From: CAYQTE01 sp964420285
Lineage (GTDB): Bacteria; Planctomycetota; Phycisphaerae; Tepidisphaerales; Tepidisphaeraceae
Assembly: GCA_964420285.1 (NCBI GenBank)
Contig: CAYQTE010000014.1
Span: 1-64,000 of the forward strand
Direction: 5' to 3'
DNA: 64,000 nucleotides
This document shows, in pieces, positions 17,809 to 27,113 of this stretch. Positions within the stretch are counted from its first letter, which is position 1; every line of letters begins with the position of its first letter. The notes beneath the pieces are model-generated. The model was not told where the DNA came from. It made no database searches and saw nothing but the letters and a program-made list of their open reading frames with translations. The translations under genes and the position numbers were made by a program.

Positions 17809-18035
17809 GGCTGGCTATTCGCTCGGTAAAGAATCTGGTCGTGATCGGCGCCTGAAAACCCGTCCTGTGGACCCTCGGCGGGCATGCGGGCAATCTCGTC
17901 AAGGACCTCGGCTAACGATGCCGTCTCGCCCTTGGACGTTACGAGGAGTTCCACCTCAGTCCCATCCGCAACTGGAGGGGGGACCGACGGCAGAAACACG
18001 CCGTTCCGATAGACAGCATGAACTTTCGTGGTCAT
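17805..18035 (-). CDS. DUF104/AF2212-type antitoxin
   Basis: This 76-residue protein begins MTTKVHAVYRNGVFLPSVPP, the beta-hairpin signature of AF2212-like antitoxins (DUF104), with DGTEVELLV following. The C-terminal half is probably unstructured until it binds toxin. It lies directly upstream of the PIN gene in the same operon. ATGs at 18038 and 18062 are alternative starts. Pairs of this type often autoregulate, but no operator was identified. Confidence 0.75.
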   Translation of the reverse strand: MTTKVHAVYRNGVFLPSVPPPVADGTEVELLVTSKGETASLAEVLDEIARMPAEGPQDGFSGADHDQILYRANSQP

Positions 18036-18181
18036 CATCGCACCGTTGCACGAGTATAGCATACGATCGGCGAGTCGCCACAGGCCCCTTTTCTGATCGC
18101 CCGGCCGATGATCCCGCGATCGCCCCGAAATTCATATCGCTCCCGAGCTGAGCTTGATACCATGTCCCTCTGGAGTGTTGC

Positions 18182-18601
18182 ATGTACGACAAAATCCTCA
18201 TCACGCTTGACACCAGCGCAAGTGACGCGGCGATCATCGAGCACGTGCGGGAGCTGGCGAAGATCACCGGCAGCCGGATCGTGCTGCTGCATGTAGCCGA
18301 TGGGTGGGCGGCACGCACGTTCGGGCCAGATGCGGTCAGTCCGGAAGTGGATGAGGACCAGAAATATCTTACGGCCGCCGAGAAATCGCTGCGCGACGCC
18401 GGCTTGACGGTCGAGAGCCATCTGGCTTATGGCGATCCCGTGACGGAGATTGTCAGTTGGGTGGAGAAGGAAGGTTGCGACCTGATTGCGATGGGCACGC
18501 ACGGCCATCGGCTGGTCGGGGATATCCTCCGCGGCACAACCGCCAGCCGGGTGCAGCATCGCGTGGCCGTGCCGGTGCTGATGCTGCGGGCGCCGGCGTG
18601 A
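18182..18601 (+). CDS. Universal stress protein, UspA family
   Basis: This 139-residue single-domain Usp begins MYDKILITLDTSASDAAIIE and ends with the nucleotide-binding motif G-2x-G-9x-G-T (GTHGHRLVGDILRGT), then VAVPVLML. The motif indicates the ATP-binding subgroup. It is divergent from the toxin-antitoxin operon with about 146 bases between. The physiological signal is unknown. Confidence 0.9.
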   Translation: MYDKILITLDTSASDAAIIEHVRELAKITGSRIVLLHVADGWAARTFGPDAVSPEVDEDQKYLTAAEKSLRDAGLTVESHLAYGDPVTEIVSWVEKEGCDLIAMGTHGHRLVGDILRGTTASRVQHRVAVPVLMLRAPA

Positions 18602-18656
18602 GGACGTTGCGGCCAAGCTCCAACGCGGTCATTGTGCGAATGCGAGCAGCGGCAGT

Positions 18657-18878
18657 TCACTCATGCCGCGCGTCGCGTGACTGCCGGTTTTCTTCCCATC
18701 TCAAAAGGTCCGCCACGGGAATGGCCAGTTCATCGGCGATGTCTTCAGTAACGTAATCGAGCGGATCGTCAGATTCATCATCGGCGGCATATCGGCCGGT
18801 GCCCAGATCGTAGACAAACCCCGCGGCGGCCAATCGCTCGGAGATTTCCGGGTCGGTCATATCGAGCCTTAACTGCAT
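18657..18878 (-). CDS. Small acidic protein downstream of nrdJ
   Basis: The 73-residue, strongly acidic product (AADDESDDPLDYVTEDIADE) overlaps the last 10 bases of the ribonucleotide reductase gene, suggesting translational coupling. It has a short helical N-terminus (MTDPEISERLAAAGF) and no known motif. A second ATG at 18860 is possible. Small acidic partners after ribonucleotide reductase genes are not a recognised family to me; the role is unknown. Confidence 0.5.
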   Translation of the reverse strand: MQLRLDMTDPEISERLAAAGFVYDLGTGRYAADDESDDPLDYVTEDIADELAIPVADLLRWEENRQSRDARHE

Positions 18879-21800
18879 CCCATCGAGTTACCGCAGTTGT
18901 GGCACTTGTAGCAGGTTCCGCTGCGGACGGTAATGGCGCCGCAGACGTCGCAGGCCGGGGCATCGCCCATGAGTTCGGTGGCTTGCTGGCTGAGCGGATC
19001 GGCGACGATGGTCAGGCGGAGGTTGGGGCCGGGCTGTGGGCGCGGCGGAGTCGAGCCGGCCGGATCGCCTGCGTACTCGAAGGGCATGGCGGTGTCTGGA
19101 TCAATGCGCGGGCCGTGGCCGTTGCCGCCGCGCTTCACGGGCGCGGGGGGCGGCGGCGTGCGTATGGTCGCCTCGGGCGATGGAATCGTCGCGGGGCTGG
19201 CGGTGGCAAGTTCACGCGGCGTTGGCTCCGGGCGCTTGGGCGCGTTGGCGGCTCGATATCCCGGCACAAATTCCATCGCCAGCCAGCGGAAGATGTAATC
19301 GACCAGGCTCTTGGCGAAGGGAACCTCCGGATTGCGCGTCATGCCGCTGGGCTCGAAGCGCACGTGCTCGAACTTGCGGACCAGCGAATCGACGGGCACG
19401 CCGTATTGCAAACTCACCGATACCAATGTCGCGATCGTGTCCATCAGCCCGCCGATCGTCGAACCTTCCTTGGCCATGGTGATGAACACCTCGCCGGGCG
19501 AGCCGTCGGTGTACAAGCCGACCGTAACGTAGCCCTCGTGGCCGGCGACATCGAACTTGTGTGTGATGGCCTTTCGGGTATCGGGCAACCGGCGGCGAAG
19601 CGGGCGCTCGACGATGCGTTCGATGATCTTTTCGATGGCCGGCGGCGCCGCGGCGAGATTGTCGCTGCGCGTGGCCGGCGGCGCGAACATCGCCTGCGCG
19701 GCCGCGACCACCTCCTGAGCGACTTCCTTTCTGGCGGCTTCGACGTTTTCCTCGTCGTCGTCCTCGAGTTCGTCAACCTCTGAATCGCTCTTGGCGTTAA
19801 GCGGCTGCGAGAGCTTGCTGCCGTCGCGATACAGCGCATTGGCCTTGAGGCCCAGCCGCCAGGAGAGGAAATAGCTGTCCTTGATGTCCTGCACGGTGGC
19901 TTCGTTGGGAAGGTTGATGGTCTTGGAGATGGCGCCGGTAATGAACGGCTGGCAGGCGCCCATCATGCGGATGTGCCCCTCGACGGGAATGAACCGCTGG
20001 CCGATTCGCCCGCATTTATTGGCGCAATCGAACACCGCCAGATGCTCGTTCTTGAGATGGGGCGCGCCTTCGACAGTGCCGTGGCCGCAGATGATGTCGC
20101 TGGCTTCGGAGATCTGGGCGCGGGTGAAGCCCAGGTGCTGAAGCAGATTGAACGACGGCGCCTGCCAGACCGATTCGGGCACGGCCAGCCGCGCCAGCGT
20201 TTCGGCCGGTAGAGACCAGGGGCTGAACGCGAACGACAATTCGAATTGCGCCGGCAGCGTTTGCTCGATGTGTTCAATTTCATCGCGGGTAAACCCGGCG
20301 GCGCGCAGGCTTTGCTGGTTGATGAACGGGGCGTTCTCGAACGTGAGCGTGCCCATGACATAGCGGAGGATGTCGTGAACCTGCTCGGCGGTGTAGCCGA
20401 GATTGACCAGGGCCGGCCGCAGCGATTGGTTGGCGATCTTGAAATATCCGCCGCCGGAAAGTTTCTTGAATTTGACCAGGGCGAAATCCGGCTCGACGCC
20501 GGTGGTATCGCAATCCATGAGCAGGCCGATGGTGCCGGTGGGCGCGATGACGGTGGTCTGGGCATTGCGGAAGCCGTGACGTTCGCCAAGGGCCAGGGCG
20601 CGATCCCAGCATTCGCGAGCGGCGGCGAGCAATTCGCGGCTGGCCAGCGGATCGTGGGCGTCGAACGGCGCGGCGGACAGGCCGACCGGCGGAATATCCA
20701 GACCTTCATAGCCCCCAAGTTGCGAGCCGGCCGAGGCATCTGCGATCGCGTCGTAGGCCGCCCGGCGATGGTTGCGCATCACGCGCAGCATGTCGGCCTT
20801 ATTGGATTCGTACCCGGCGAACGCGCCGAGTTCACCAGCCAGTTCGGCACTGGCGGCGTAGCTCTCGCCGGTGAGGATGGAACTGAGCGCGCCGCCGATG
20901 GCCCGGCCGCGATCGCTGTCGTAGGAGATTCCCGCCTGCATGAGCATCGCGCCCAGATTGGCGAACCCCAGGCCGAGCGTGCGATAGCGATAGCTCAACC
21001 GGGCGATTTCCTCGGAGGGGAAACTGGCCATGAGCACGGAGATTTCCAGCACGATGGTCCAGATGCGGATGGCGTGGCGATAGCCCTCGATATCGAAATG
21101 CCGCGTGTCGGGATCGAAGAAACTCAGCACGTTCAGCGATGCCAGATTGCAGGCCGTGTCGTCCAGGAACATGTACTCCGAGCAGTTGTGGACGGTCAGG
21201 CCGTTGGCGATGAACGACTTGGTGACCGGCTCGGTGAGATCGAAGACCTGTCGGCGGCCGATGGGCGTCAGAGATGCCACCGCATCGAAGTTGCCCTCCT
21301 GCAGGGGGGCAACGCTGAGGCTGACGGCGGCGGTGAGATCGGATTCCTTTCGGCCGGGAAGGAGCCCGACGTGTTTTGCAAAAGAGCGGAGGCTGCCGTG
21401 TTCGACACGCAGGCCGTGGCGTCTGTGTGCTGCGTGTCCTCGCGTGGGCCCGGCTGTTATTAGGCCATCGCGCGGGCCGCGACCGTCGTCGATCGCGTCT
21501 TGATCAGGCGAGCCTCCGCCAGCGATGGCTCCGCCTTCGCCGTAGTTGAAAAGTCGTGACTGAACGCCGAATCCCAGGAGGATCGTCTGCACGTCCTCGA
21601 GGAGTCCCAGCGTGTCGTGGAACAACTCGATCGTTCCGCCCTGGACGATTCCATCGGCGGTGAACAAACCGCGAAGAAGATGCCGTTGAGCGGGCAGGCC
21701 GGTGGTGAATGCATCATCCCCGAGCCGCGAACCGGCCACGTTGGCGGTGCGCACGAACGCGAGCAGGCGGCTGATGAGGCGGCGATTGGTCAAAGCGGCC

Positions 21801-23560
21801 GTCGCGGTGCCCCCGTCCGATTCGTCATCCGCCATCGCCGGCGTCATGGCGGCGTCGGCATAATCGTCGTCGTAGGGTCGATCGGTCCAGTGATCGGCCA
21901 CATAGCGGGCCAGCGGCTCGATGGGAGATGCGCCGCCCAGGCAGGATTCCAGATTCAGACCTTCGGAGTTTGCGTTGGCGGCCGAAAGGAACAGGCCCAG
22001 AAGCTGGAAAAATTTCGGATCCTGAGGCTCGCCGATTTCCTGAACCGCCGCAATGCGCGACGGGAGCTTGACCATATCGCCGGCGTTGAGTTCTCCGGCG
22101 GCGACCCAGCCGCGATTTCGCGTCCAGACGCGATGATCGGCCGTCAGCTTCAAGGTATAGCCGCCGGTCGTGCGCAGCTCGAACACCTCGCGTGTTCCGG
22201 TGGGGAACGCGCCTTCGGTGGCGTGGATTTCCTGGCGATCAAGATTGGTGATAACGCGGCTGGGGAGATGGATCATCTGATCGATCCGCCGCCAGATCCC
22301 GCCGGGGCACAGGATGCGAGTGTCGCCGGTGATACACGGGTTACTGGCGTTGATCCGGCCGGACTGCGGGCAGGTGTGCCACTGGTTGATCGTGTCATCG
22401 AACTGAACGCCGGGATCGGCGCAGCGCCACGCGGCGAAGGCGATCTGGTCCCACATCTCGCGGGCGCGCAGAGTCTTGTGAATCTTACCGCTCGTGCGCG
22501 AGATCAAATCCCACGTGCCATCCTGTTCGACGGCCTTGAAGAACTTGTTGGGAATGCGGACCGAGTTATTGCTGTTCTGGCCGCTGACGGTCAGATACGC
22601 CTCGCCGTTGAAATCGTAATCGAGCTTGAGCTTGAGTTTCCTGGCCAGTTCCTGCTCGGCCTTGGGCATGTGCTTCATGCCTTCGGCGAGAGCTTCGACC
22701 TTCAACTCCTCTCGCACTTTCCAATTGACGAAATCGAGAATGTCGGGGTGATCGAGATTAAGGCAGCACATCTTGGCGGCGCGGCGGGTGGTGCCGCCGG
22801 ACTTGATGGCGCCGGCGGCGCGGTCGCCGATCTTGAGGAAGCTCATCAGGCCGGACGATTTCCCGCCGCCGGACAGGGCTTCGTTTTCGCCGCGGAGCTT
22901 GCTGAAGTTCGATCCGGTTCCGCTGCCGTATTTGAACAGCCGGGCCTCGCGCGTCCAGAGATCCATGATGCCACCGGGGTTCACCAGGTCGTCGGAGACG
23001 GACTGGATGAAGCAGGCATGCGGCTGCGGATGGCTGTAGGCGTCCTTGCTCTTGAGCAATTCGCCACTGCGCGGGTCGCAATAGAAATGTCCCTGGGCCG
23101 GGCCGGTGATTCCGTATGCCCAGTGCAGCCCCGTGTTGAACCATTGCGGGCTGTTGGGCGCCGCCATCTGGTGGACGAGCATGTGGGCCAGTTCATCGCC
23201 AAAGGCCTTGGCATCCTCTTCCGAATCGAAATACCCGTGCTTCTCGCCCCAATGTTGCCAGCAACCGGCCAGGCGATGGATCACCTGCCGGGCCGACTTT
23301 TCCGGCCCGGTGACGACATTCCCGGCCGCATCGCGCAAAAGCTGCCCGTCGGGCCCGGTCTGCGGCACGCCCGCCTTTCGGAAATACTTGCTGACCATGA
23401 TGTCGGTGGCCAATTGCGACCACTGCTTGGGAATCTCCGCATCCTTCATCTCGAAGACGCACGAGCCATCCGGATTGGTGATACGACTGATCCGCTGCTC
23501 CCACTCCACGGAAGCGAACGGGTCAGAACCGCTGCGGGTAAATCGGCGGGGGATTTTCAT
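18869..23560 (-). CDS. nrdJ: B12-dependent ribonucleotide reductase with intein
   Basis: NrdJ makes deoxyribonucleotides using adenosylcobalamin, independent of oxygen. The 1563-residue precursor includes a 384-residue intein (409-792), giving a mature enzyme of 1179. Extein features: HACFIQSV (redox Cys), GSGTGSNFSKLRG, the radical motif N-P-C-S-E formed only after splicing (N407-P408 joined to C793-S794-E795), and a C-terminal zinc-ribbon tail with CDVCG and CYKCHNCG (about 1535-1556) typical of class II enzymes. A low-complexity acidic linker (LEDDDEENVEAA) precedes the C-terminal region. AGGA lies upstream of the ATG. dCTP deaminase is just upstream on the same strand; the acidic small protein follows. 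Confidence 0.93.
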   Translation of the reverse strand: MKIPRRFTRSGSDPFASVEWEQRISRITNPDGSCVFEMKDAEIPKQWSQLATDIMVSKYFRKAGVPQTGPDGQLLRDAAGNVVTGPEKSARQVIHRLAGCWQHWGEKHGYFDSEEDAKAFGDELAHMLVHQMAAPNSPQWFNTGLHWAYGITGPAQGHFYCDPRSGELLKSKDAYSHPQPHACFIQSVSDDLVNPGGIMDLWTREARLFKYGSGTGSNFSKLRGENEALSGGGKSSGLMSFLKIGDRAAGAIKSGGTTRRAAKMCCLNLDHPDILDFVNWKVREELKVEALAEGMKHMPKAEQELARKLKLKLDYDFNGEAYLTVSGQNSNNSVRIPNKFFKAVEQDGTWDLISRTSGKIHKTLRAREMWDQIAFAAWRCADPGVQFDDTINQWHTCPQSGRINASNPCITGDTRILCPGGIWRRIDQMIHLPSRVITNLDRQEIHATEGAFPTGTREVFELRTTGGYTLKLTADHRVWTRNRGWVAAGELNAGDMVKLPSRIAAVQEIGEPQDPKFFQLLGLFLSAANANSEGLNLESCLGGASPIEPLARYVADHWTDRPYDDDYADAAMTPAMADDESDGGTATAALTNRRLISRLLAFVRTANVAGSRLGDDAFTTGLPAQRHLLRGLFTADGIVQGGTIELFHDTLGLLEDVQTILLGFGVQSRLFNYGEGGAIAGGGSPDQDAIDDGRGPRDGLITAGPTRGHAAHRRHGLRVEHGSLRSFAKHVGLLPGRKESDLTAAVSLSVAPLQEGNFDAVASLTPIGRRQVFDLTEPVTKSFIANGLTVHNCSEYMFLDDTACNLASLNVLSFFDPDTRHFDIEGYRHAIRIWTIVLEISVLMASFPSEEIARLSYRYRTLGLGFANLGAMLMQAGISYDSDRGRAIGGALSSILTGESYAASAELAGELGAFAGYESNKADMLRVMRNHRRAAYDAIADASAGSQLGGYEGLDIPPVGLSAAPFDAHDPLASRELLAAARECWDRALALGERHGFRNAQTTVIAPTGTIGLLMDCDTTGVEPDFALVKFKKLSGGGYFKIANQSLRPALVNLGYTAEQVHDILRYVMGTLTFENAPFINQQSLRAAGFTRDEIEHIEQTLPAQFELSFAFSPWSLPAETLARLAVPESVWQAPSFNLLQHLGFTRAQISEASDIICGHGTVEGAPHLKNEHLAVFDCANKCGRIGQRFIPVEGHIRMMGACQPFITGAISKTINLPNEATVQDIKDSYFLSWRLGLKANALYRDGSKLSQPLNAKSDSEVDELEDDDEENVEAARKEVAQEVVAAAQAMFAPPATRSDNLAAAPPAIEKIIERIVERPLRRRLPDTRKAITHKFDVAGHEGYVTVGLYTDGSPGEVFITMAKEGSTIGGLMDTIATLVSVSLQYGVPVDSLVRKFEHVRFEPSGMTRNPEVPFAKSLVDYIFRWLAMEFVPGYRAANAPKRPEPTPRELATASPATIPSPEATIRTPPPPAPVKRGGNGHGPRIDPDTAMPFEYAGDPAGSTPPRPQPGPNLRLTIVADPLSQQATELMGDAPACDVCGAITVRSGTCYKCHNCGNSMGCS
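21185..22336 (-). mobile_element. Intein within NrdJ, degenerate LAGLIDADG endonuclease
   Basis: The intein begins at Cys in ASNP/CITGDTRILC and ends TVHN before Cys-Ser-Glu-Tyr; it is exactly 384 codons. Block A is CITGDTRIL, block B TLKLTADHRVWTRN (intein residues 61-74), C-terminal blocks F/G QVFDLTEPVTKSFIANGLTVHN's last residues with the His-Asn pair. Two LAGLIDADG-like dodecapeptides occur: FQLLGLFLSAAN (about 110-121), lacking the acidic residue, and HLLRGLFTADGI (about 219-230), retaining Asp. Splicing residues look intact, so it should splice; homing is probably lost. Confidence 0.9.
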
Positions 23561-23603
23561 TGGGTGATATCCTTATCGTTATCCGTGTCCGGAACCTCAG
23601 TCG

Positions 23604-24164
23604 TTAATCAACCTTCGGAAGCGTAAGTCCTGTCTGGTCCTGATACTTGCCGGCCTTGTCGGCGTAACTCTTGGCGCAAACGCGGTCGCCTTTGAGAAAG
23701 ATGAGCTGGGCGATGCCTTCATTGGCGTAAATCTTGGCCGGTAGAGGAGTTGTATTGCTGATTTCCAGCGTGATGCGGCCGCGCCATTCGGGTTCGATGG
23801 GGGTGACGTTGACGATGATCCCGCAGCGTGCGTAGGTGCTCTTGCCGACGCAGATGGCCAGATATCCGCGTGGCATGGTGACGCGCTCGATGGTCTCGCA
23901 GAGGGCAAAACTGTTGGGTGGGATCAGCACGTGATCATGGCGGGTTTCGTCAACATCTATGGTGACGAACGACCGCTCGGAGAATCTTTTCGGATCGACG
24001 ATCTCCGAATTGACGTTCGTGAATATCTTAAAGACCGACCCGACGCGCAGATCGTACCCATAACTGGAAACGCCGTAACTGATCTTTCCGGGGCGCTTGA
24101 GATTATCCTCGAATGGCTCGATGCCGATAAGTTCGCGGATTTGACTGTCGCAGAGGATGCCCAT
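23604..24164 (-). CDS. dcd: dCTP deaminase
   Basis: The 186-residue enzyme deaminates dCTP to dUTP, feeding dUMP to thymidylate synthase. Motifs: SYGVSSYGYDLRVGSVFKIF near the N-terminus, GKSTYARCGIIVNVTPIEP, and WRGRITLEISNTTPLPAKIY with the catalytic Glu in TLE. The ATG at 24164 (MGILCDSQIRELI) fits the family start better than 24206. It lies 43 bases upstream of nrdJ on the same strand, and the thymidylate synthase thyX is 3.6 kb away. Whether it is bifunctional (dCTP to dUMP) cannot be told from sequence alone. Confidence 0.92.
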   Translation of the reverse strand: MGILCDSQIRELIGIEPFEDNLKRPGKISYGVSSYGYDLRVGSVFKIFTNVNSEIVDPKRFSERSFVTIDVDETRHDHVLIPPNSFALCETIERVTMPRGYLAICVGKSTYARCGIIVNVTPIEPEWRGRITLEISNTTPLPAKIYANEGIAQLIFLKGDRVCAKSYADKAGKYQDQTGLTLPKVD

Positions 24165-24814
24165 ACCCGTCTCCTGATTCGCCCGGACCACAGTCAATTC
24201 AAGCACGGCGCGTCAACGCGCAAACGCCCCGCCGCAAAGCGGCGGCCAAAAACGCCTCCGGCATCAACTCAAATAACTATACGCCCGACTTGCCGTCGCC
24301 ACGCCGTCGGGAAAACCCGCCGTCGCCCGCAATCCGCGGGCAGCGACCACCCGACCAATACCCAAACAAACACGGTGCGACATCGAAAATGCTTCCTTCA
24401 ACGAGTAGTTCCTTATAGCACAATATCTGGTGGTCCGCCAGAAAAACTTTACTAAGTGTTGGGCCATCGGACATTCATATTGCGCTAAGACCCGATGGAT
24501 TCGTCGCTTAGAGAATACAACTATTTTTTGATTTTGTGCGGGGTTGTATTGACAGCCCCCAAGTTATCCACCGCCCCTTGCGCCAGGGCGTGGAAAAGTC
24601 GTCGAAAAATGCCAATAAATCCCCGAGCACGCCAAAAACGCCAAGAAAGACCGGCCGATCGTAACCGCCTTTGGGGTGCTTCGAACTTGGCGATCTGAGC
24701 CGTTCTCGGCCTCGCCTGGCGGTTCAATTCCTTTCTCATGGAGATTCATGCCCGTCCAGTCGAGCGGCAGACCAATGGATTCATCCGAACCCGTTTCGGG
24801 TAGAATGCCGGCCG
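24165..24814. other. Intergenic region between dcd and the zinc-ribbon gene
   Basis: In these 650 bases I see no gene. The middle (24400-24560) is more AT-rich than the surroundings and should hold the divergent promoters. A tattgaca box lies near 24547-24554 within the imperfect dyad ggggttgtattgacagcccc. A fragment of the gcaaagacgcc-type repeat is at about 24620-24655. One DnaA-box-like ttatccacc (24564-24572) occurs alone. Confidence 0.4.
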
Positions 24815-25342
24815 ATGAAACGCCTGTGGTGGTGGATTATCAGCGCGGTGCTGGCGATGCCGTTCCTGCTGTGCATCGCCAGTGTGCTCAGGCCACCGGC
24901 CTTTGAAATCTCCTACGCGAGTGTACCCAAGGCTGCGCAGGAAGTCGGGCTACCTGGCTACACGCAGGAATGGCGCGGCTTGGGCGTCGGGTTATCTGGC
25001 TGGTCCTACACGGACGAAACTTGGTCAACCCAGCCCGCCATTATGGGTTTCCCCGCGCCGCCGGGATATTATTTCGACGGCACCGCGGACGGATTTTTTC
25101 GTTCGCTTCGGGCGGCCCGGGCGCCGATGACAGCTACCTCTTACACCTACAGTCCTCCGCTCCGCGTACGGTCCGACTTCCTGTTTCTGATCGCGGCCGT
25201 CATGCCGGCCGTGGCATTTATTCGCCGGCTCCGAACCCCGCGCTATCCGCCCGGCCACTGCCAGAACTGCGGCTACGACCTTCGCGCCACGCCCAACCGC
25301 TGCCCCGAATGCGGCACGGTCCCGCCGCCGGGCCAATCGTGA
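24815..25342 (+). CDS. Membrane protein with C-terminal zinc ribbon
   Basis: This 175-residue protein has an N-terminal membrane helix (MKRLWWWIISAVLAMPFLLC), an extracytoplasmic aromatic-rich domain of about 110 residues, a second helix (FLFLIAAVMPAVAFI) and a cytoplasmic C-terminal zinc ribbon CQNCGYDLRATPNRCPECG. This ribbon is very common at the ends of small membrane proteins in planctomycetes, where its role is unknown. The frame is open upstream to 24671 but the signal-like helix fixes the start. Confidence 0.72.
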   Translation: MKRLWWWIISAVLAMPFLLCIASVLRPPAFEISYASVPKAAQEVGLPGYTQEWRGLGVGLSGWSYTDETWSTQPAIMGFPAPPGYYFDGTADGFFRSLRAARAPMTATSYTYSPPLRVRSDFLFLIAAVMPAVAFIRRLRTPRYPPGHCQNCGYDLRATPNRCPECGTVPPPGQS

Positions 25343-25344
25343 CT

Positions 25345-25535
25345 CACCGCAGAGTGCCAGAGGATTCCTCACGCGGAGGCGCGGCGAGCGCGGAGAAGAT
25401 ATGATTTAACCACGGATTTCATTGATAAACGCATAAGGAATGATGCGTTTGGCTTTCATTTTTATCCGTGTCCATCCGTGCTTATCCGTGGTCAAATCGC
25501 ATTTGCATTTCCTCCGCGGCTCCGCGTGAGTCTTT
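25345..25535 (-). repeat. Dispersed 'ccacggat' element, copy 2 (reversed)
   Basis: Read on the minus strand this segment aligns with 13009-13160: ctcacgcggagccgcggagg, aaatgcgatttgaccacgg, ccaaacgcatcattc, atgcgtttatca, atccgtggtt and the closing gcctccgcgtgagg. On the plus strand it shows tandem atccgtg units (tatccgtgtccatccgtg). It separates the zinc-ribbon gene from the Mrr-KOW gene. Confidence 0.7.
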
Positions 25536-25558
25536 CCCCTCGCGAGCTTCACGATATC

Positions 25559-27076
25559 ATGTCCCCCATGACCACCCCGCCCGACAATGCCGGCGCCCCG
25601 CCGCCGATTGATGCGGCCACCATCGCGGCCATGTCGGGCACGGAATTCGAGGCTCTCGTCGCCGCACTGCTGCGGAAGATGGGGTTCACCGTCAATCTGA
25701 CCAAGGCCAGCCACGACGGCGGCATCGACATCGTGGCCGAATGCCATGCCCCCATGATGCGCGGCGCCTACATTATCCAGTGCAAGCGCTACGACGGCTC
25801 CGTCGGCGAGCCGTTCGTCCGCGACCTCTACGGCGTCATGACCGCCGAGCGAGCCAACAAGGGCATTCTCATAACCAATAGCACGTTCACCGCGAGTGCG
25901 GTCGAATTCGCGTCGGGTAAGCCGCTTGAGTTGATCGACGGTGGCATCCTCATTCAGCTCCTCGCCAGGCATGGGATAGTGACCGCAGCCCAAGCCACAA
26001 TATCCTTCGCGACCGACCCGGAGATCGCAAGGCTCAAGAAACTCGTCGAGGTTCTGCCCAACGAACTCCGCTGGCGAGTTCAATTGGCGCAACACTTGCT
26101 CAACGTCGTGGAATACCCCCACGGAATATCAAGTCGCGCCGAATTGATGCCGTTTGTCGTGGAGGCGGAGATTCAACTGTCTACCATCTACGCTGCATGC
26201 CAGAAACGCCCGGGAAACGCTTACGCTTTCTTGGAACATTCATGCGCAATTTGGCTCGGCCGATTGCAGTTGCGCCAGTGCAAATTGGCCGGCGCTGTGA
26301 GCTGGATGGCCGGCCTTCGAAGGGGAAACTACTACGGCGTTGATGCGGAATCGGAAGCTGGAGCGGCCGATCCAGTATCCGCGGTGTTGAATGGATTTCA
26401 CACGGCAAACGCGGTCAACATCGCGAATATAGCAGCCACAACCGGTAAGCCCCTGATCCGGCAACGGGTCTTCTCTTGGTACGCTGGTCGAATCAACCGC
26501 CTGAGGGAGGCGCGCAAGGATCTCGCGACGCGCGTGCTAAAATTTGAGGATCGCAATCCGAACCGTGTGGACTATTGCCTTGATGTGTTGCGGCGGCTAG
26601 ACCGAATTGACGATGATATTGACCTCCTTTTCTCTCCGACCGCGATTGCACGGGATTTTTCCGCGCTCGAAAACGCACCAAGTGCTTTTCCGCACGCCGA
26701 GGTAGGTACCTTTCTAATCAACTTGGGCTCGATAGTGCAAACAATCGCGCCGCCCGGCGGGATCGTGTTGGCTCAGGGCGAGATCACGCTCGCCGACCAG
26801 GGCGATGCAGTGGAGGCGGCGATTCAGCCGTGGCTTGAGGACGTGGAGAAGTTTGAACGTCACGGCGCTTGGTGGCGTGCTATTGACGAATTAAGAGCTG
26901 GCAATGAGATCACCGTGCGATCAGGGCCGTTCGAGCATTGCAAGGGCGCAGTCACCCGGGTCTTTCGAGACAGGGGCACGTTCTGCGTAGTCGTCCGCAA
27001 GCAGGGGCAAGAAATACCGCTCGAATTCAAGCTGGACCAACTCAAGGCGGCGCGCTGGGGTCTTTTCGTTGTGTGA
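25559..27076 (+). CDS. Mrr-type nuclease fused to a KOW-like domain
   Basis: The 505-residue protein starts with a restriction-endonuclease-like Mrr_cat domain: FEALVAALLRKMGFTV, GGIDIVAE (metal-binding Asp) and YIIQCKRYDG (Q-x-K catalytic motif), about residues 25-150. A helical middle of about 280 residues has no recognised motif. The last ~65 residues (EITVRSGPFEHCKGAVTRVF onward to PLEFKLDQLK) closely resemble the KOW/NusG C-terminal barrel, which binds ribosome or RNA polymerase partners. No methyltransferase is nearby, so it may be a type IV or abortive-infection-type nuclease. Its codon use is less GC-rich than its neighbours in places, consistent with acquisition. Confidence 0.72.
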   Translation: MSPMTTPPDNAGAPPPIDAATIAAMSGTEFEALVAALLRKMGFTVNLTKASHDGGIDIVAECHAPMMRGAYIIQCKRYDGSVGEPFVRDLYGVMTAERANKGILITNSTFTASAVEFASGKPLELIDGGILIQLLARHGIVTAAQATISFATDPEIARLKKLVEVLPNELRWRVQLAQHLLNVVEYPHGISSRAELMPFVVEAEIQLSTIYAACQKRPGNAYAFLEHSCAIWLGRLQLRQCKLAGAVSWMAGLRRGNYYGVDAESEAGAADPVSAVLNGFHTANAVNIANIAATTGKPLIRQRVFSWYAGRINRLREARKDLATRVLKFEDRNPNRVDYCLDVLRRLDRIDDDIDLLFSPTAIARDFSALENAPSAFPHAEVGTFLINLGSIVQTIAPPGGIVLAQGEITLADQGDAVEAAIQPWLEDVEKFERHGAWWRAIDELRAGNEITVRSGPFEHCKGAVTRVFRDRGTFCVVVRKQGQEIPLEFKLDQLKAARWGLFVV

Positions 27077-27113
27077 GAATCAAAAAGCGAAGGTGGAGGG
27101 ACCGGCCACCGCC

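Noticed and set aside
24564..24572. DnaA-box-like ttatccacc near an AT-rich patch
   Set aside because: It is a single imperfect box without a cluster or replication genes nearby, so not an origin.
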